A stretch of 64,000 nt of DNA, taken from positions 60,527 to 124,526 of the forward strand of contig NZ_AQHN01000090.1 of assembly GCF_000359745.1 (NCBI RefSeq), given 5' to 3'. Position 1 is the first letter of the stretch. The number at the start of each line of letters is the position of its first letter. Shown here one piece after another: positions 9,216 through 18,143 of the stretch. Below the pieces are notes generated by a model, which saw only the letters and a program-made list of their open reading frames with translations, was not told the origin of the DNA and ran no database searches. The DNA comes from Rhizobium freirei PRF 81. GTDB taxonomy: Bacteria; Pseudomonadota; Alphaproteobacteria; Rhizobiales; Rhizobiaceae. The position numbers and the translations under genes were made by a program.

Positions 9216-9659
9216 ATGATCGAGATCATCGGCAATCGCGACGAGGCAGAGGCCATCAGCACAACGCTTGCAAGCTGGGCTTCCGCTCTTGGCAACAAGA
9301 ATGCAGCGGGCGTGGTTCGGCACCTGAGCGACGATGTCGTCAGCTTCACTCTGGCGGCACCTCTGGTGCACAAGGGCAAGGGCGAAAAGGGTCTGGAAGG
9401 CTGGTTTTCGACGTGGGAAGGGCCGATCGGCGGCAATACCGTCGATGTCAGGCTGACCATCGGTGGTGATGTCGCCTTCTGGACCGGCCTCGTGCAGATG
9501 ACCGGCAAGAAATCAGATGGCTTCGAGGTCGATCTATGGTTTCGCCAAACGCTCGGCCTCAGAAAAGAGGCCGGCGTCTGGACGATCGTTCACGAGCATA
9601 CGTCCGTGCCGTTTGCGATGGACGGCAGCGGTCGAGCCGAGCTTGGGCTAAAGCCGTAA
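9216..9659 (+). CDS. SnoaL/NTF2-like fold protein, function unknown
   Basis: This 147-residue cytosolic protein is preceded by ACCGAGGAGG just before the ATG. The pattern of an N-terminal helix (AISTTLASWASAL), then alternating strands ending in VWTIVHEHTSVPF, is that of the SnoaL/ketosteroid-isomerase-like (NTF2 fold) superfamily. HEHTSVPF is a typical closing strand of DUF4440/SnoaL_3 members. These small proteins form a hydrophobic pocket and many have unknown ligands. It sits alone after a terminator and ends 8 bases from the convergent MFS gene. No specific substrate can be inferred. Confidence 0.72.
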   Translation: MIEIIGNRDEAEAISTTLASWASALGNKNAAGVVRHLSDDVVSFTLAAPLVHKGKGEKGLEGWFSTWEGPIGGNTVDVRLTIGGDVAFWTGLVQMTGKKSDGFEVDLWFRQTLGLRKEAGVWTIVHEHTSVPFAMDGSGRAELGLKP

Positions 9660-9667
9660 GTGTATTC

Positions 9668-10879
9668 TTACGCAATACTCAGGGGCTTCTCCCGGCCGGC
9701 GCGCAGCGCAAATACGCCCCAGCCGACGAGCAGAATGATGGCTGCGGCATAGATATCCGCGGCCTCCGCAAATCCGAACGCTCTTGCCAGGAAGCCCGCC
9801 AGGATGGCCGGTAGGCTGAAGGCGAGATAGCTCTGGATGTAGAAGGCCGAAAGCAGCCCGGCGCGCTCGTCCGGCTTTGCCAGCGGCATGAGGCTGCGCA
9901 CCGTGCCGAGGAAGGTCGCTCCGAAGCCCGCGCCGGCGATCACCGTTCCCGCCGCAAGGATCGATACCTCAGCCGCATGCACGCCGGCAACGACCGTCAG
10001 CACCCCGAGCGTCATGCTCGATATGCCCAATGTCATTGCGGTCTGCGCGGATCTCTTGCGCAACAGAAACACCGAGCTTGCTCCGCTGATCGTCAGGGCC
10101 GCGACCACGGAGCCGCCGACGAGCGGCGCCGTGCTGCCCGTGGTAACGCTCACGAGCGAAGGCACCAGCGACAGATAGAAGCCGCCGAGCGCCCACACGG
10201 CGACGTTGATCGGCGTCAGCGCCAGCAATGTCCGGCGCACCTGCGGCGGCACGGCCACTTCCGGCTTCAGCGATGCGAGCAGCCCGGCGCGGCGCTCCGT
10301 CGTCTCCGGCACCAGCCAGAGCAGGATTGCCAGCAGGATGAGCAAGGCGAGCGTGACGGCGTAGACGAGCAGCGTCGGCGCCGGCGCAAACTGGACCAGC
10401 AGGCTGGTGCCGAGAGCGCCGATCGCCATGCCGGCAAGCGGCGCAAGGCTGTTGGTGATCGAGCCCTTGATCGGATCGAGGTCGATGAGCGCAGCGCCGA
10501 TGGAGCTTGCCGCAGCGCCCGTCGCCAGGCCCTGGACGATGCGCGCGGCAATCAGCCAATTCGGCCCCTCAGCCATTAAAAACAGCGCCATCGCCACCAT
10601 ATTGAGCAGGATCGACGCGAAGATCACCGGGCGGCGGCCGAGATGGTCGGAGATGGAGCCGACGATGAGCAAGGCGGCGAGCAGTGCAAAGGCATAGACG
10701 GCGAAGATCACCGTGATCAGAACAGGCGAGAAGGCGAAAGCCTGTTGGTAAAGTCGGTAGAGCGGCGTCGGTGCCGAAGATGCGGCGAAGAACAGGGCGC
10801 TAGTTGCGGCGTAGAACAGTGGCGCAAAGCGTCTGGCCGGAGACATTGGCAAGCTGGAAGTGGATTCGAGCGTGGGCAT
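9668..10879 (-). CDS. MFS transporter, drug/metabolite efflux type
   Basis: This 403-residue integral membrane protein has about twelve hydrophobic segments. The MFS motif A variant GSISDHLGRRPVIFAS lies between TM2 and TM3, which identifies the major facilitator superfamily. A second methionine 11 residues in (MSPARRF) is an alternative start. The gene diverges from a TetR-type regulator, an arrangement typical of efflux pumps repressed by the neighbouring regulator. The substrate is unknown. Confidence 0.85.
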   Translation of the reverse strand: MPTLESTSSLPMSPARRFAPLFYAATSALFFAASSAPTPLYRLYQQAFAFSPVLITVIFAVYAFALLAALLIVGSISDHLGRRPVIFASILLNMVAMALFLMAEGPNWLIAARIVQGLATGAAASSIGAALIDLDPIKGSITNSLAPLAGMAIGALGTSLLVQFAPAPTLLVYAVTLALLILLAILLWLVPETTERRAGLLASLKPEVAVPPQVRRTLLALTPINVAVWALGGFYLSLVPSLVSVTTGSTAPLVGGSVVAALTISGASSVFLLRKRSAQTAMTLGISSMTLGVLTVVAGVHAAEVSILAAGTVIAGAGFGATFLGTVRSLMPLAKPDERAGLLSAFYIQSYLAFSLPAILAGFLARAFGFAEAADIYAAAIILLVGWGVFALRAGREKPLSIA

Positions 10880-11017
10880 CGACTATATCCTGGCTTAAAG
10901 CTAAAAGATTGCGTTAGGCGCATATAGGATGCCCGACGCACAAAAGCAAATAATTTGCGTTAGTGAATGGCGCACACCTGTTCACCGACAGCAAAAGGGA
11001 AAGATTGGCAGAGACTT
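10880..11017. promoter_or_regulatory. Shared MFS/TetR control region with repeats
   Basis: The divergent promoter region holds two direct copies of TTGCGTTAG (10909-10917 and 10955-10963). A 13-base palindrome GCAAATAATTTGC (10946-10958) overlaps the second copy. TetR-family repressors bind palindromes of this size between their own gene and the pump they control, so this is the best operator candidate. The exact contact bases are inference. Confidence 0.4.
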
Positions 11018-11578
11018 ATGGGCCACAGAGAAAATCCCCGCCCAGGCGGGCGCAGTGCCAGAGTACAGGCGGCCGTGCATCAATCCGTCCGCGAAATGCT
11101 AGCAAAGATGGATCGCGCCGATGTGACGATCCCGCTTATTGCGCAGCGCGCCAATGTCACACCCTCTACAATCTACCGCCGCTGGGGCGATCTTCAAGAG
11201 CTTCTGGCCGATGTCGCCGCCTCGCGCCTGCAGCCGGAGGGCGAACCGGCCAGGATCGGCAGTGCCCGCGAGGACCTGGAGGCCTGGGTCGAGCAATATG
11301 CCGACGAGATGGCCTCCGGTGTCGGGCGGCAGATGCTGCGTGATGTTCTGGCGACCATCGACGGCACAAATGCGGAAAGATGCAGTGGCTACACCCAGCA
11401 GCAGCTTTGCGTCTTGATCGCGCGCGCCAAGGAAAATGGCGAGTCTTTCCCGAGCCTGGGAGAGCTGATGGATCACCTCATCTCGCCGATCATATACCGC
11501 ATCCTTTTCGATCAGGCCTTCGACGCGGGCTATGTTCGCGAGCTTGTCGCAAGAGTCATGCGAAAGTCCAACGCTTAA
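11018..11578 (+). CDS. TetR-family transcriptional regulator
   Basis: This is a 186-residue DNA-binding repressor. The N-terminal helix-turn-helix is seen in DVTIPLIAQRANVTPSTIYR followed by RWGDLQELL, the classic TetR pattern. The C-terminal ~120 residues form the ligand-binding/dimer domain (HLISPIIYRILFDQAF). I chose ATG 11018 (MGHRENPRPGGRSARVQ), where the family usually begins. An ATG at 10967 would add 17 unrelated residues. It most likely represses the divergent MFS gene. A 7-bp hairpin without a T tail (11586-11603) follows the stop codon. Confidence 0.83.
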   Translation: MGHRENPRPGGRSARVQAAVHQSVREMLAKMDRADVTIPLIAQRANVTPSTIYRRWGDLQELLADVAASRLQPEGEPARIGSAREDLEAWVEQYADEMASGVGRQMLRDVLATIDGTNAERCSGYTQQQLCVLIARAKENGESFPSLGELMDHLISPIIYRILFDQAFDAGYVRELVARVMRKSNA

Positions 11579-11832
11579 ATCTTCGTCGCCCTTACGAGGG
11601 CGAGCCGTCTGGAATCTCTCCCAGTGTGGGCTCGCCAGCTTCCGCCGGATTGCGTGCAACTGACGAACAAATAAACCCAGATGTGCATGATTAAATTGTC
11701 TAACCTATGGATTTATCTTGGGATATGCTCGCTTTGGCAGGGCTTTGCGCCAATTCGCTGTTGAAAAATAAGGAAAAAGATGGTGCTAATCGTCACGAGT
11801 GAATTCAACGGCAACGCGAAGGGGACTGCTCA

Positions 11833-12258
11833 ATGCTTAATGAATTCAAGGCATTTATCGCGCGCGGCAATGTCATGGATCTCGCGGTCGGCGTGATCAT
11901 CGGCGGCGCTTTCGGCGGCATCGTGAAATCGCTGGTTGACGATATCATCATGCCGATCGTCGGTAGGATTTTCGGCGGCTTCGATTTTTCGAACTACTTC
12001 ATCGGCCTTTCCTCGGGCGTCAATGCGCCGACGCTGGCCGCCGCCCGCGCTCAAGGTGCCGTTCTCGCCTACGGCAACTTCATTACTGTCCTCATCAACT
12101 TCCTGATCCTCGCCTGGATTATCTTCCTGATGGTCAAGGGTGTGAATACGCTGCGCACCCAGGTCGAGCGCAAGGAAGAGAAGGTCGCCGAAGCAGCACC
12201 GCCGCCGGCCGACGTTCAGCTGCTGACGGAAATCCGCGATCTTCTCGCGAAGCGCTGA
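11833..12258 (+). CDS. mscL: Large-conductance mechanosensitive channel MscL
   Basis: This 141-residue inner-membrane channel opens under membrane tension to release solutes on osmotic downshock. The N-terminal MLNEFKAFIARGNVMDLAVG leads straight into TM1. TM2 lies at about residues 78-100 (ITVLINFLILAWIIFLMVKG). A C-terminal amphipathic helix (LLTEIRDLLAKR) completes the standard pentameric subunit. The length is normal. GAAGGGGA provides the ribosome site. It is monocistronic, with its own terminator at 12281. Confidence 0.97.
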   Translation: MLNEFKAFIARGNVMDLAVGVIIGGAFGGIVKSLVDDIIMPIVGRIFGGFDFSNYFIGLSSGVNAPTLAAARAQGAVLAYGNFITVLINFLILAWIIFLMVKGVNTLRTQVERKEEKVAEAAPPPADVQLLTEIRDLLAKR

Positions 12259-12280
12259 TAGGCTCGGTTCCACGTTTTTG

Positions 12281-12312
12281 AAAGCCTCGGTCCCACAAGG
12301 ACCGGGGCTTTA
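12281..12312 (+). terminator. Rho-independent terminator after mscL
   Basis: The hairpin AAAGCCTCGGTCC / GGACCGGGGCTTT has a CACAA-type loop, one mismatch or bulge, and a short AT tail (TATT). It lies 22 bases past the mscL stop. Confidence 0.65.
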
Positions 12313-12401
12313 TTCATCACGAAAATCGATCGGTCGCTAAGGCAAAGTCATGGGATTTGTCCGGCGCTCTGCTTTATGAAGGCAGAAACCGGAGATTCTG
12401 C

Positions 12402-13568
12402 ATGTCGATACTGAACAGCCTCAGCCCGCGCGCGCTCGCAGCACCCGAAAGCGGCATCGTCGAAGTGGTGAATTATGCCCGCGGCCGCGATGGCCTGCTG
12501 CCGCTTTGGGTCGGCGAGGGCGATCTGCCGACGCCTGATTTCATCAACCGTGCCGCCATGGCCTCGCTCAACGCCGGCGAAACCTTCTACACCTGGCAGC
12601 GCGGCATTCCGGAGCTGCGCCAGGCGCTTGCCGATTATTATGGCCGGCACTTCGGCACCTCGCTGCCGATGGAGCATTTCTATGTCGTCGGCTCCGGCAT
12701 GCAGGCGATCCAGCTTTCCGTGCAGGCGATCACCTCGCCGGGCGACGAAATGGTCTACCTGACGCCGGCCTGGCCGAATATCGCCGCGGCCCTGGAGATC
12801 GCCGGCGCGCGCTCGGTCGGCGTGCCGCTGCAGTTCGAAAACGGCAAATGGACGATCGATCTTGGACGCCTCGAAGCGGCGATCACGCCGAAGACCAAGG
12901 GCCTCTTCATCAATACGCCCTCCAATCCGACCGGCTGGACGGCGACCCATCAGGATCTCCGCGATATTCTGGCGCTGGCGCGCAAGCACGGCCTCTGGAT
13001 CATGGCCGATGAGATCTATGCGCTGTACTACTATGCCGGCGGCCGCGCGCCGAGCTTCCTGGACATCAAGGACGCCGACGATAAAATTCTCTTCGTCAAC
13101 TCCTTTTCGAAGAACTGGTCGATGACCGGCTGGCGCGTCGGCTGGATCGTCGCTCCCGCGGAGCTAGGGCAGGTGCTCGAAAATCTCGTGCAATATTCGA
13201 CGTCGGGTGTCGCGCAGTTCATGCAACGCGGCGCGGTCGCAGCCTTGAACGAAGGCGATGATTTCGTTCGCTCCAACATCGCCAAGGCGACCCGCTCTCG
13301 CGACATTCTTTGCGACGCCTTGATTGCGACCGATCGTGTGCATACGCTGAAGCCGGATGGCGCTCTTTACTCCTTCCTGAAGATCGACGGCGTCACCGAT
13401 AGCCGCAAGGCCGCGCTCGACATCGTCGACAAGACCGGCGTCGGCCTGGCACCGGGAACGGCTTTCGGGCAGGGCGGCGAGCTTTTCATGCGCGCCTGCT
13501 TCCTGCGCGATCCGGCAAAGATTGCGGATGCGGCCGAGCGTTTGAGCCGGTATATTCAAGGGCTGTAA
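12402..13568 (+). CDS. PLP-dependent aminotransferase, class I/II
   Basis: This 388-residue fold-type I aminotransferase moves an amino group between an amino acid and a 2-oxo acid in the cytosol. The Schiff-base lysine is Lys237 in NSFSKNWSMTGWRVGW. The cofactor-contacting motifs NTPSNPTGW and MADEIYALYYY (Asp and Tyr) are in place. I took ATG 12402 (MSILNSLSPRALAAPESG) because GGAG lies 8 bases upstream; the ATG at 12357 lacks a ribosome site. It resembles the aspartate/tyrosine aminotransferase-like group annotated simply as pyridoxal-phosphate-dependent aminotransferase. The substrate is not evident, and no biosynthetic neighbours help. Confidence 0.88.
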   Translation: MSILNSLSPRALAAPESGIVEVVNYARGRDGLLPLWVGEGDLPTPDFINRAAMASLNAGETFYTWQRGIPELRQALADYYGRHFGTSLPMEHFYVVGSGMQAIQLSVQAITSPGDEMVYLTPAWPNIAAALEIAGARSVGVPLQFENGKWTIDLGRLEAAITPKTKGLFINTPSNPTGWTATHQDLRDILALARKHGLWIMADEIYALYYYAGGRAPSFLDIKDADDKILFVNSFSKNWSMTGWRVGWIVAPAELGQVLENLVQYSTSGVAQFMQRGAVAALNEGDDFVRSNIAKATRSRDILCDALIATDRVHTLKPDGALYSFLKIDGVTDSRKAALDIVDKTGVGLAPGTAFGQGGELFMRACFLRDPAKIADAAERLSRYIQGL

Positions 13569-13993
13569 GTTCTTGGCCCGCGGCTTGATGAGCTAGGTCT
13601 GTGTTGAAGGGCAGCTTTCCGGCTGTCGAGGCTCTGACACCCCCCTCTGTCGCTCTCGCGACATCTCCCCCACAAGGGGGAGATCGTTGGGAGTTCGCCG
13701 CTCACCCTCCAAAGGTAACAGGCCCCAGCATCAACAGATGCATGCTGGCTGGAAACGGCGGCAACCGCGGGTTACCAATCTCCCCCCTTGTGGGGGAGAT
13801 GTCACGACAGTGACAGGGGGGGTGAACACTCTCCGCAACGTGCCGAAGCTCCGATCGATAAAATGCAATCGAACCGCGAAAGACTACCCTAACCATTCCC
13901 GCAATCTTCCTCGTCCGGCCCCTCGCTTTTAATCAATTTCGCAGGGGAAGCGGCCTCATATATCGCCAACAAGACTTGGCGGGGACGCGAAGA
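13569..13993. other. Intergenic region with palindromic repeat, no gene seen
   Basis: This 425-base gap between the aminotransferase and the epimerase is filled mainly by the inverted-repeat element at 13636-13824. The remaining ~170 bases before the epimerase carry its promoter and a ribosome site (GGGGA at 13981). I see no open frame with coding character. Confidence 0.6.
13636..13824. repeat. RIME-like intergenic inverted repeat (copy 1)
   Basis: Two arms face each other. The left arm (about 13637-13684) contains CTCCCCCACAAGGGGGAG and the right arm (about 13778-13823) contains CTCCCCCCTTGTGGGGGAG. Each outer end carries a run ACCCCCCTCTGTC-like / GACAGGGGGGT. Nested palindromes of this layout are the mark of rhizobial intergenic mosaic elements. 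Copies of a related type occur at 20733 and 24624. Confidence 0.7.
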
Positions 13994-15028
13994 ATGACGG
14001 TGTTGGTGACGGGCGGAGCCGGATATATCGGCAGCCACATGGTCTGGAAATTATTGGATGCGGGCGAGGACGTCGTGGTCATCGACCGCCTGTCCACCGG
14101 CTTTCGCTGGGCGGTCCCGCCCGCCGCCCGCTTCTATCTTGGCGATATCGCCGACGAAGCGCTGCTGCAGACGATCTTCGGCGAAAACCACATCGATGCC
14201 ATCATCCATTTTGCCGGCTCGGCCGTCGTCCCGACGTCGATCGAAGACCCTCTCTCCTACTACGAAAACAATACCGGCAAGACTCGCATCCTGATGAGCG
14301 CTGCCATCAAGGCCGGGATCCGTCATTTCGTCTTCTCCTCCACCGCCGCCGTCTATGGCCCGCAGCCGGCGGACAAGCCGGTCAGAGAAAGCGCATCGCT
14401 CCGGCCGGAATCTCCCTATGGCCAATCCAAGCTCATGTCGGAGCTGATGCTTCGCGATGCCGCTGCGGCCTATGATTTCGGCTATGTGGCGCTGCGCTAT
14501 TTCAACGTCGCCGGCGCCGATCCGGAAGGGCGGGCCGGTCAATCGAGCGAGAGTGCCACGCATCTCGTCAAGGTCGCCTGCGAGGCGGCCCTTGGCCGCC
14601 GCCGCCAGGTGGATATCTACGGCACGGATTATCGGACGCATGATGGCACGGGCGTTCGCGACTATATTCACGTCAGCGATCTTGCCGAGGCCCATCTTCT
14701 GGCACTGCGGCATCTGCGCAGCGGCGGCCGGTCGCTGGTTGCCAATTGCGGCTATGGTGCCGGCTATTCCGTGCTCGACGTGCTCAATATGGTCATGCGT
14801 GTGCATGGCCGCGCTTTCCCCATCCATATCGCGCCGCGCCGGCCCGGCGACGCTGCAAGCGTCGTTGCCGACGCAACGGTGGCGCATCGCGAGCTGGGCT
14901 GGTCGCCGAAATACAACAGCCTCGAAACCATCGTGCGCTCGTCGCTGGATTGGGAGCTCTATCTTGCGCAGCGCGCGGGATTCGAAGCCGGCGGGTTGCA
15001 GAAGGTCTTTGCGGCCGCAAGCTTGTGA
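13994..15028 (+). CDS. galE: UDP-glucose 4-epimerase
   Basis: This 344-residue member of the extended short-chain dehydrogenase family interconverts UDP-glucose and UDP-galactose using bound NAD. The nucleotide-binding motif VTGGAGYIGSH is at residues 5-15. The catalytic set is Ser116/Thr117 (VFSSTAAVYG) with Tyr142 and Lys146 (PYGQSK). The later motifs RYFNVAGADPEG and DGTGVRDYIHVSDLA are those of GalE/ExoB. UDP-galactose feeds exopolysaccharide and LPS synthesis in rhizobia, but there are no polysaccharide genes beside it here. Start ATG 13994 was chosen because the family begins directly with MTVLVTGG. Confidence 0.92.
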   Translation: MTVLVTGGAGYIGSHMVWKLLDAGEDVVVIDRLSTGFRWAVPPAARFYLGDIADEALLQTIFGENHIDAIIHFAGSAVVPTSIEDPLSYYENNTGKTRILMSAAIKAGIRHFVFSSTAAVYGPQPADKPVRESASLRPESPYGQSKLMSELMLRDAAAAYDFGYVALRYFNVAGADPEGRAGQSSESATHLVKVACEAALGRRRQVDIYGTDYRTHDGTGVRDYIHVSDLAEAHLLALRHLRSGGRSLVANCGYGAGYSVLDVLNMVMRVHGRAFPIHIAPRRPGDAASVVADATVAHRELGWSPKYNSLETIVRSSLDWELYLAQRAGFEAGGLQKVFAAASL

Positions 15029-15034
15029 CAGCCG

Positions 15035-15961
15035 TCAGCCGTCGGTCGCTCTCCAGGGTCCGAGAAAGGCCGGCGCATCTCTGCGGACGGCCTCCATCAG
15101 GAAATCGATGACCGTGCGCACGCGCGGCGACTGGCGCAAATCGCGGTGACACGTAATCCAGTAGTGGCGCCTCAGATCCACTTCCTGCGGCAGCACGACC
15201 TGCAGATCCGGGTGCTTGCCGGCGATGAAAAACGGCAGCACGCAGAGCCCCAGGCTGCTCTTTGCCGCCGTCAGCTGTGCAAAGATGCTCGAGCTCTGAA
15301 ATTGCGGTTTGATGCGGGGGTGGACGTCGCCAAGATAGTCGAGGCCCGGTGCGAAGATCATATCCTCGATGTAGCCGATGAAGGCGAAGTCGGGCAGGTC
15401 GTCGCGGCTTTCGATCGGTGGACGGCGGGCGAGATAATCCCGTGATCCGTAGACCTGCAGATGATAGTCGGTCAGCTTCTCGGTAAAGTAGGGCCCGGCC
15501 TTCGGCGGGTCGAGCACGACGACGATGTCGGCTTCCTTGCGCGAGAGCGACATGATCTGCTGGATGGTGATCAGCTCCAGCGAAATATTCGGGTGTTGGG
15601 CGGTGAATTCGGGCAGCACGCCTGTGAAGAAGAAATTGGAAAAGCCCTCCGGCGCGCTGATGCGCACCACGCCGCGCTGCGCCGCAGACCCGGCCGAAAG
15701 ATCTGCCTGCAGACGCTCGGTTTCCTGCTCCATGCGCTCGGCCGTGTCGATGAACCGCTGGCCCACGGCCGTCAGCATGTAGCCGCGCGGATTGCGTTCG
15801 AAGAGCTTGACTTTCAAGGCGAATTCCAGCCGGTCGATGCGGCGTGAAACGGTGGCGTGGCTGGTGCGCAATTGCCGGGCAGCGGTCGAGAGCTGCCCTG
15901 TCCGAGCCACCGCGAGAAAAAACTGCAGGTCGTCCCAGGTAAAATGCGGCGCGTGCTTCAT
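15035..15961 (-). CDS. LysR-family transcriptional regulator
   Basis: This is a 308-residue LysR-type regulator. The N-terminal winged helix-turn-helix covers about residues 8-66 (FLAVARTGQLSTAARQL, then SHATVSRRIDRLE). The remainder is the periplasmic-binding-protein-like effector domain, starting near residue 95 with VVRISAPEGFSNFFF. It is divergent from the ABC-transporter substrate-binding gene, with a clear dyad in the 173-base gap between them. It probably controls that transporter and perhaps its own gene. It ends 6 bases from the convergent galE. Confidence 0.9.
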   Translation of the reverse strand: MKHAPHFTWDDLQFFLAVARTGQLSTAARQLRTSHATVSRRIDRLEFALKVKLFERNPRGYMLTAVGQRFIDTAERMEQETERLQADLSAGSAAQRGVVRISAPEGFSNFFFTGVLPEFTAQHPNISLELITIQQIMSLSRKEADIVVVLDPPKAGPYFTEKLTDYHLQVYGSRDYLARRPPIESRDDLPDFAFIGYIEDMIFAPGLDYLGDVHPRIKPQFQSSSIFAQLTAAKSSLGLCVLPFFIAGKHPDLQVVLPQEVDLRRHYWITCHRDLRQSPRVRTVIDFLMEAVRRDAPAFLGPWRATDG

Positions 15962-15972
15962 GTTTCCCCTTT

Positions 15973-15990
15973 CTGTTCAAAAATGAACAG
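15973..15990. promoter_or_regulatory. Dyad operator candidate in LysR/transporter gap
   Basis: CTGTTC (15973-15978) and GAACAG (15985-15990) are perfect inverted arms around six A/T bases. The half-site GAACAG recurs with flanking A/T at 16095-16100, 35 bases before the transporter ATG. A strong dyad next to the LysR start plus a second half-site nearer the target gene is the usual LysR recognition-plus-activation layout. Function is inferred from position. Confidence 0.5.
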
Positions 15991-16134
15991 ACATTGTTTG
16001 GAATTAGTTTCAATCACGACTTGCGTCAACGCGCGAATTCCGTGATCCTGCCCATCGGGAAAAGTCGTTTTGAGGAAAGCGACTGGCCAATTTTGAACAG
16101 ATTCATTTTTGCCAAATCTCTGGGAGGAGAGGAT

Positions 16135-17343
16135 ATGCGAAAGAGTCTTATTGCATCCCTGGCATTTCTGCTCGCAGCGAGCACTTCGGCCCTTGCCGCC
16201 GGCGCTTCGGACGGTGTCGTGAAGATCGGCATCCTGAATGACCAATCCGGCGTCTATGCCGACTTCGGCGGCAAGTCGTCGGTGGAAGCAGCCAAGATGG
16301 CCGCCGAGGATTTCGGCGGCAAGGTTCTCGGCGTGCCGATCGAGATCGTCAATGCCGATCACCAGAACAAACCCGATATCGCCTCCAACATCGCCCGCCA
16401 ATGGTATGATCAGGACAAGGTCGATGCGATCATGGAGCTGACGACCTCATCGGTCGCGCTCGCCGTGCAGGCAGTCGGCAAGGAAAAGAAGAAGATCGAT
16501 ATCGTCACCGGTGCCGCCACGACCGATCTCACCGGTAAGCAGTGCTCGCCCTATGGCTTCCACTGGGCCTACGATACGCACGCCCTCGCGGTCGGCACCG
16601 GCGGCGCGCTCGTCAAGCAGGGTGGCGACACCTGGTTCTTTCTGACCGCGGATTATGCCTTCGGCTACTCGCTGGAGCAGCAGACCAGCGATTTCGTCAA
16701 GGCGAACGGCGGCAAGATCCTGGGCTCCGTCCGCCATCCCCTGTCGTCGAATGATTTCTCGTCTTTCCTGTTGCAGGCACAATCGTCGGGCGCCAAGGTC
16801 ATCGGCCTTGCCAATGCCGGTCTCGATACCGCGAATGCCATCAAGCAGGCTTCTGAATTCGGCATCAGCCAGAGTGGCCAGCATCTGGCGGCGCTGCTCT
16901 TCACGCTCGCCGAAGTTCACGGCATCGGTCTGAAGGCGGCACAGGGCCTGACGCTGACGGAAGGCTACTACTGGAACCTCGACGACAAGAGCCGCGAATT
17001 CGGCAAGCGCTTCTTTGCCCGCACCGGCAAGATGCCGAACATGGTCCATGCCGGCACCTATTCCGCCGTGATGCAATATCTGAAGGCCGTCCAGAAGGCC
17101 GGCACGGACGATACCGATGCCGTCGCCAAGGAACTGCATGAAATGCCCGTCGACGACTTCTTCGGTCGCGGCGGCACGGTCGGCGCCAACGGCCGCATGA
17201 TCCACGACATGTATCTGCTTCAGGTCAAGAAGCCCGAGGAGAGCAAGGAGCCGTGGGATTACTTCAACGTGCTGGCGACGATCCCTGGCAAGGAAGCCTA
17301 TATCGATCCGGCCAAGAGCGGCTGCGACCTCGTCAAGCAATAG
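16135..17343 (+). CDS. ABC transporter substrate-binding protein, branched-chain amino acid type
   Basis: This 402-residue periplasmic binding protein has a clear signal peptide: MRKSLIASL, a hydrophobic core, then cleavage near STSALA at residue 21. The mature part starts GASDGVVKIGILNDQSGVYAD, the usual opening of the Leu/Ile/Val-binding (Peripla_BP_6) family. ATG 16135 is preceded by GGGAGGAGAGG, and upstream frame extensions lack a signal sequence. It leads the operon with two ATPases and two permeases of the Liv type. The ligand could be a branched-chain amino acid, or an amide or aromatic compound, since this family is broad. The valine-catabolic genes downstream favour the first. Confidence 0.88.
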   Translation: MRKSLIASLAFLLAASTSALAAGASDGVVKIGILNDQSGVYADFGGKSSVEAAKMAAEDFGGKVLGVPIEIVNADHQNKPDIASNIARQWYDQDKVDAIMELTTSSVALAVQAVGKEKKKIDIVTGAATTDLTGKQCSPYGFHWAYDTHALAVGTGGALVKQGGDTWFFLTADYAFGYSLEQQTSDFVKANGGKILGSVRHPLSSNDFSSFLLQAQSSGAKVIGLANAGLDTANAIKQASEFGISQSGQHLAALLFTLAEVHGIGLKAAQGLTLTEGYYWNLDDKSREFGKRFFARTGKMPNMVHAGTYSAVMQYLKAVQKAGTDDTDAVAKELHEMPVDDFFGRGGTVGANGRMIHDMYLLQVKKPEESKEPWDYFNVLATIPGKEAYIDPAKSGCDLVKQ

Positions 17344-17358
17344 GGCTGCGACAAGCCC

Positions 17359-18141
17359 ATGACGATGTCAGCGACACATCCGCATGAAGCGCCCCGGGTG
17401 GTCTTGTCCGCCCGGGGGTTGCGCCGGGATTTCGGCGGCTTCACCGCCGTCAAGAATGTCGATCTCGACGTGCATCACGCCCGCGTTCACGCGCTGATCG
17501 GCCCGAACGGCGCTGGCAAGACGACGGTGTTCAACCTGCTCACCAAGTTCCTGCAGCCGACGCACGGCACGATTACGCTGCTCGGCACCGACATTACGCG
17601 CACGAGACCCGACAAGGTCGCGCGCATGGGCCTCGTGCGTTCCTTCCAGATTTCGGCCGTCTTCCCGCATCTGACGGTGCTGGACAATGTCCGGGTCGCG
17701 TTGCAGCGGCCAAACAACCTTGCGCACCAGTTCTGGCGGCCGCTGTCGTCGCTCGATAGCCTCAACGCCCGCGCCGAACAGCTCATAGCCTCCGTGGGGC
17801 TCTCGAAGGAACGCAATGCCATCGCCGCCGATCTTTCCTATGGCCGCAAGCGCGTGCTGGAGATCGCAACCACGCTTGCGCTCGACCCGAAGGTGCTGCT
17901 GCTCGACGAGCCGATGGCCGGCATGGGGCTGGAGGACGTGAACACTGTCTCCGCGATCATCCGCGATGTTGCGCGCGACAGGGCTGTGCTCATGGTGGAG
18001 CACAATCTCTCCGTCGTTGCCGATATCTGCCATCATGTCACAGTCCTGCAGCGCGGCGAGATCCTGGCCCAGGGCGACTATGCGACGGTCAGCCGGGACC
18101 CGCGCGTCCGGGAAGCCTATATGGGCACGGAGGAGGCTTGA
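17359..18141 (+). CDS. ABC transporter ATPase, LivG type
   Basis: This 260-residue ATPase has Walker A GPNGAGKTT, a Q-loop region VRSFQISAVFPHLTV, the signature variant LSYGRKRVLEIA, and Walker B VLLLDEPMAGM followed by the H-loop VEHNLSVV. The C-terminal extension REAYMGTEEA is the LivG tail. It drives import together with the LivF-type partner just downstream. The gene starts 15 bases after the binding-protein stop. Confidence 0.92.
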   Translation: MTMSATHPHEAPRVVLSARGLRRDFGGFTAVKNVDLDVHHARVHALIGPNGAGKTTVFNLLTKFLQPTHGTITLLGTDITRTRPDKVARMGLVRSFQISAVFPHLTVLDNVRVALQRPNNLAHQFWRPLSSLDSLNARAEQLIASVGLSKERNAIAADLSYGRKRVLEIATTLALDPKVLLLDEPMAGMGLEDVNTVSAIIRDVARDRAVLMVEHNLSVVADICHHVTVLQRGEILAQGDYATVSRDPRVREAYMGTEEA

Positions 18142-18143
18142 CG

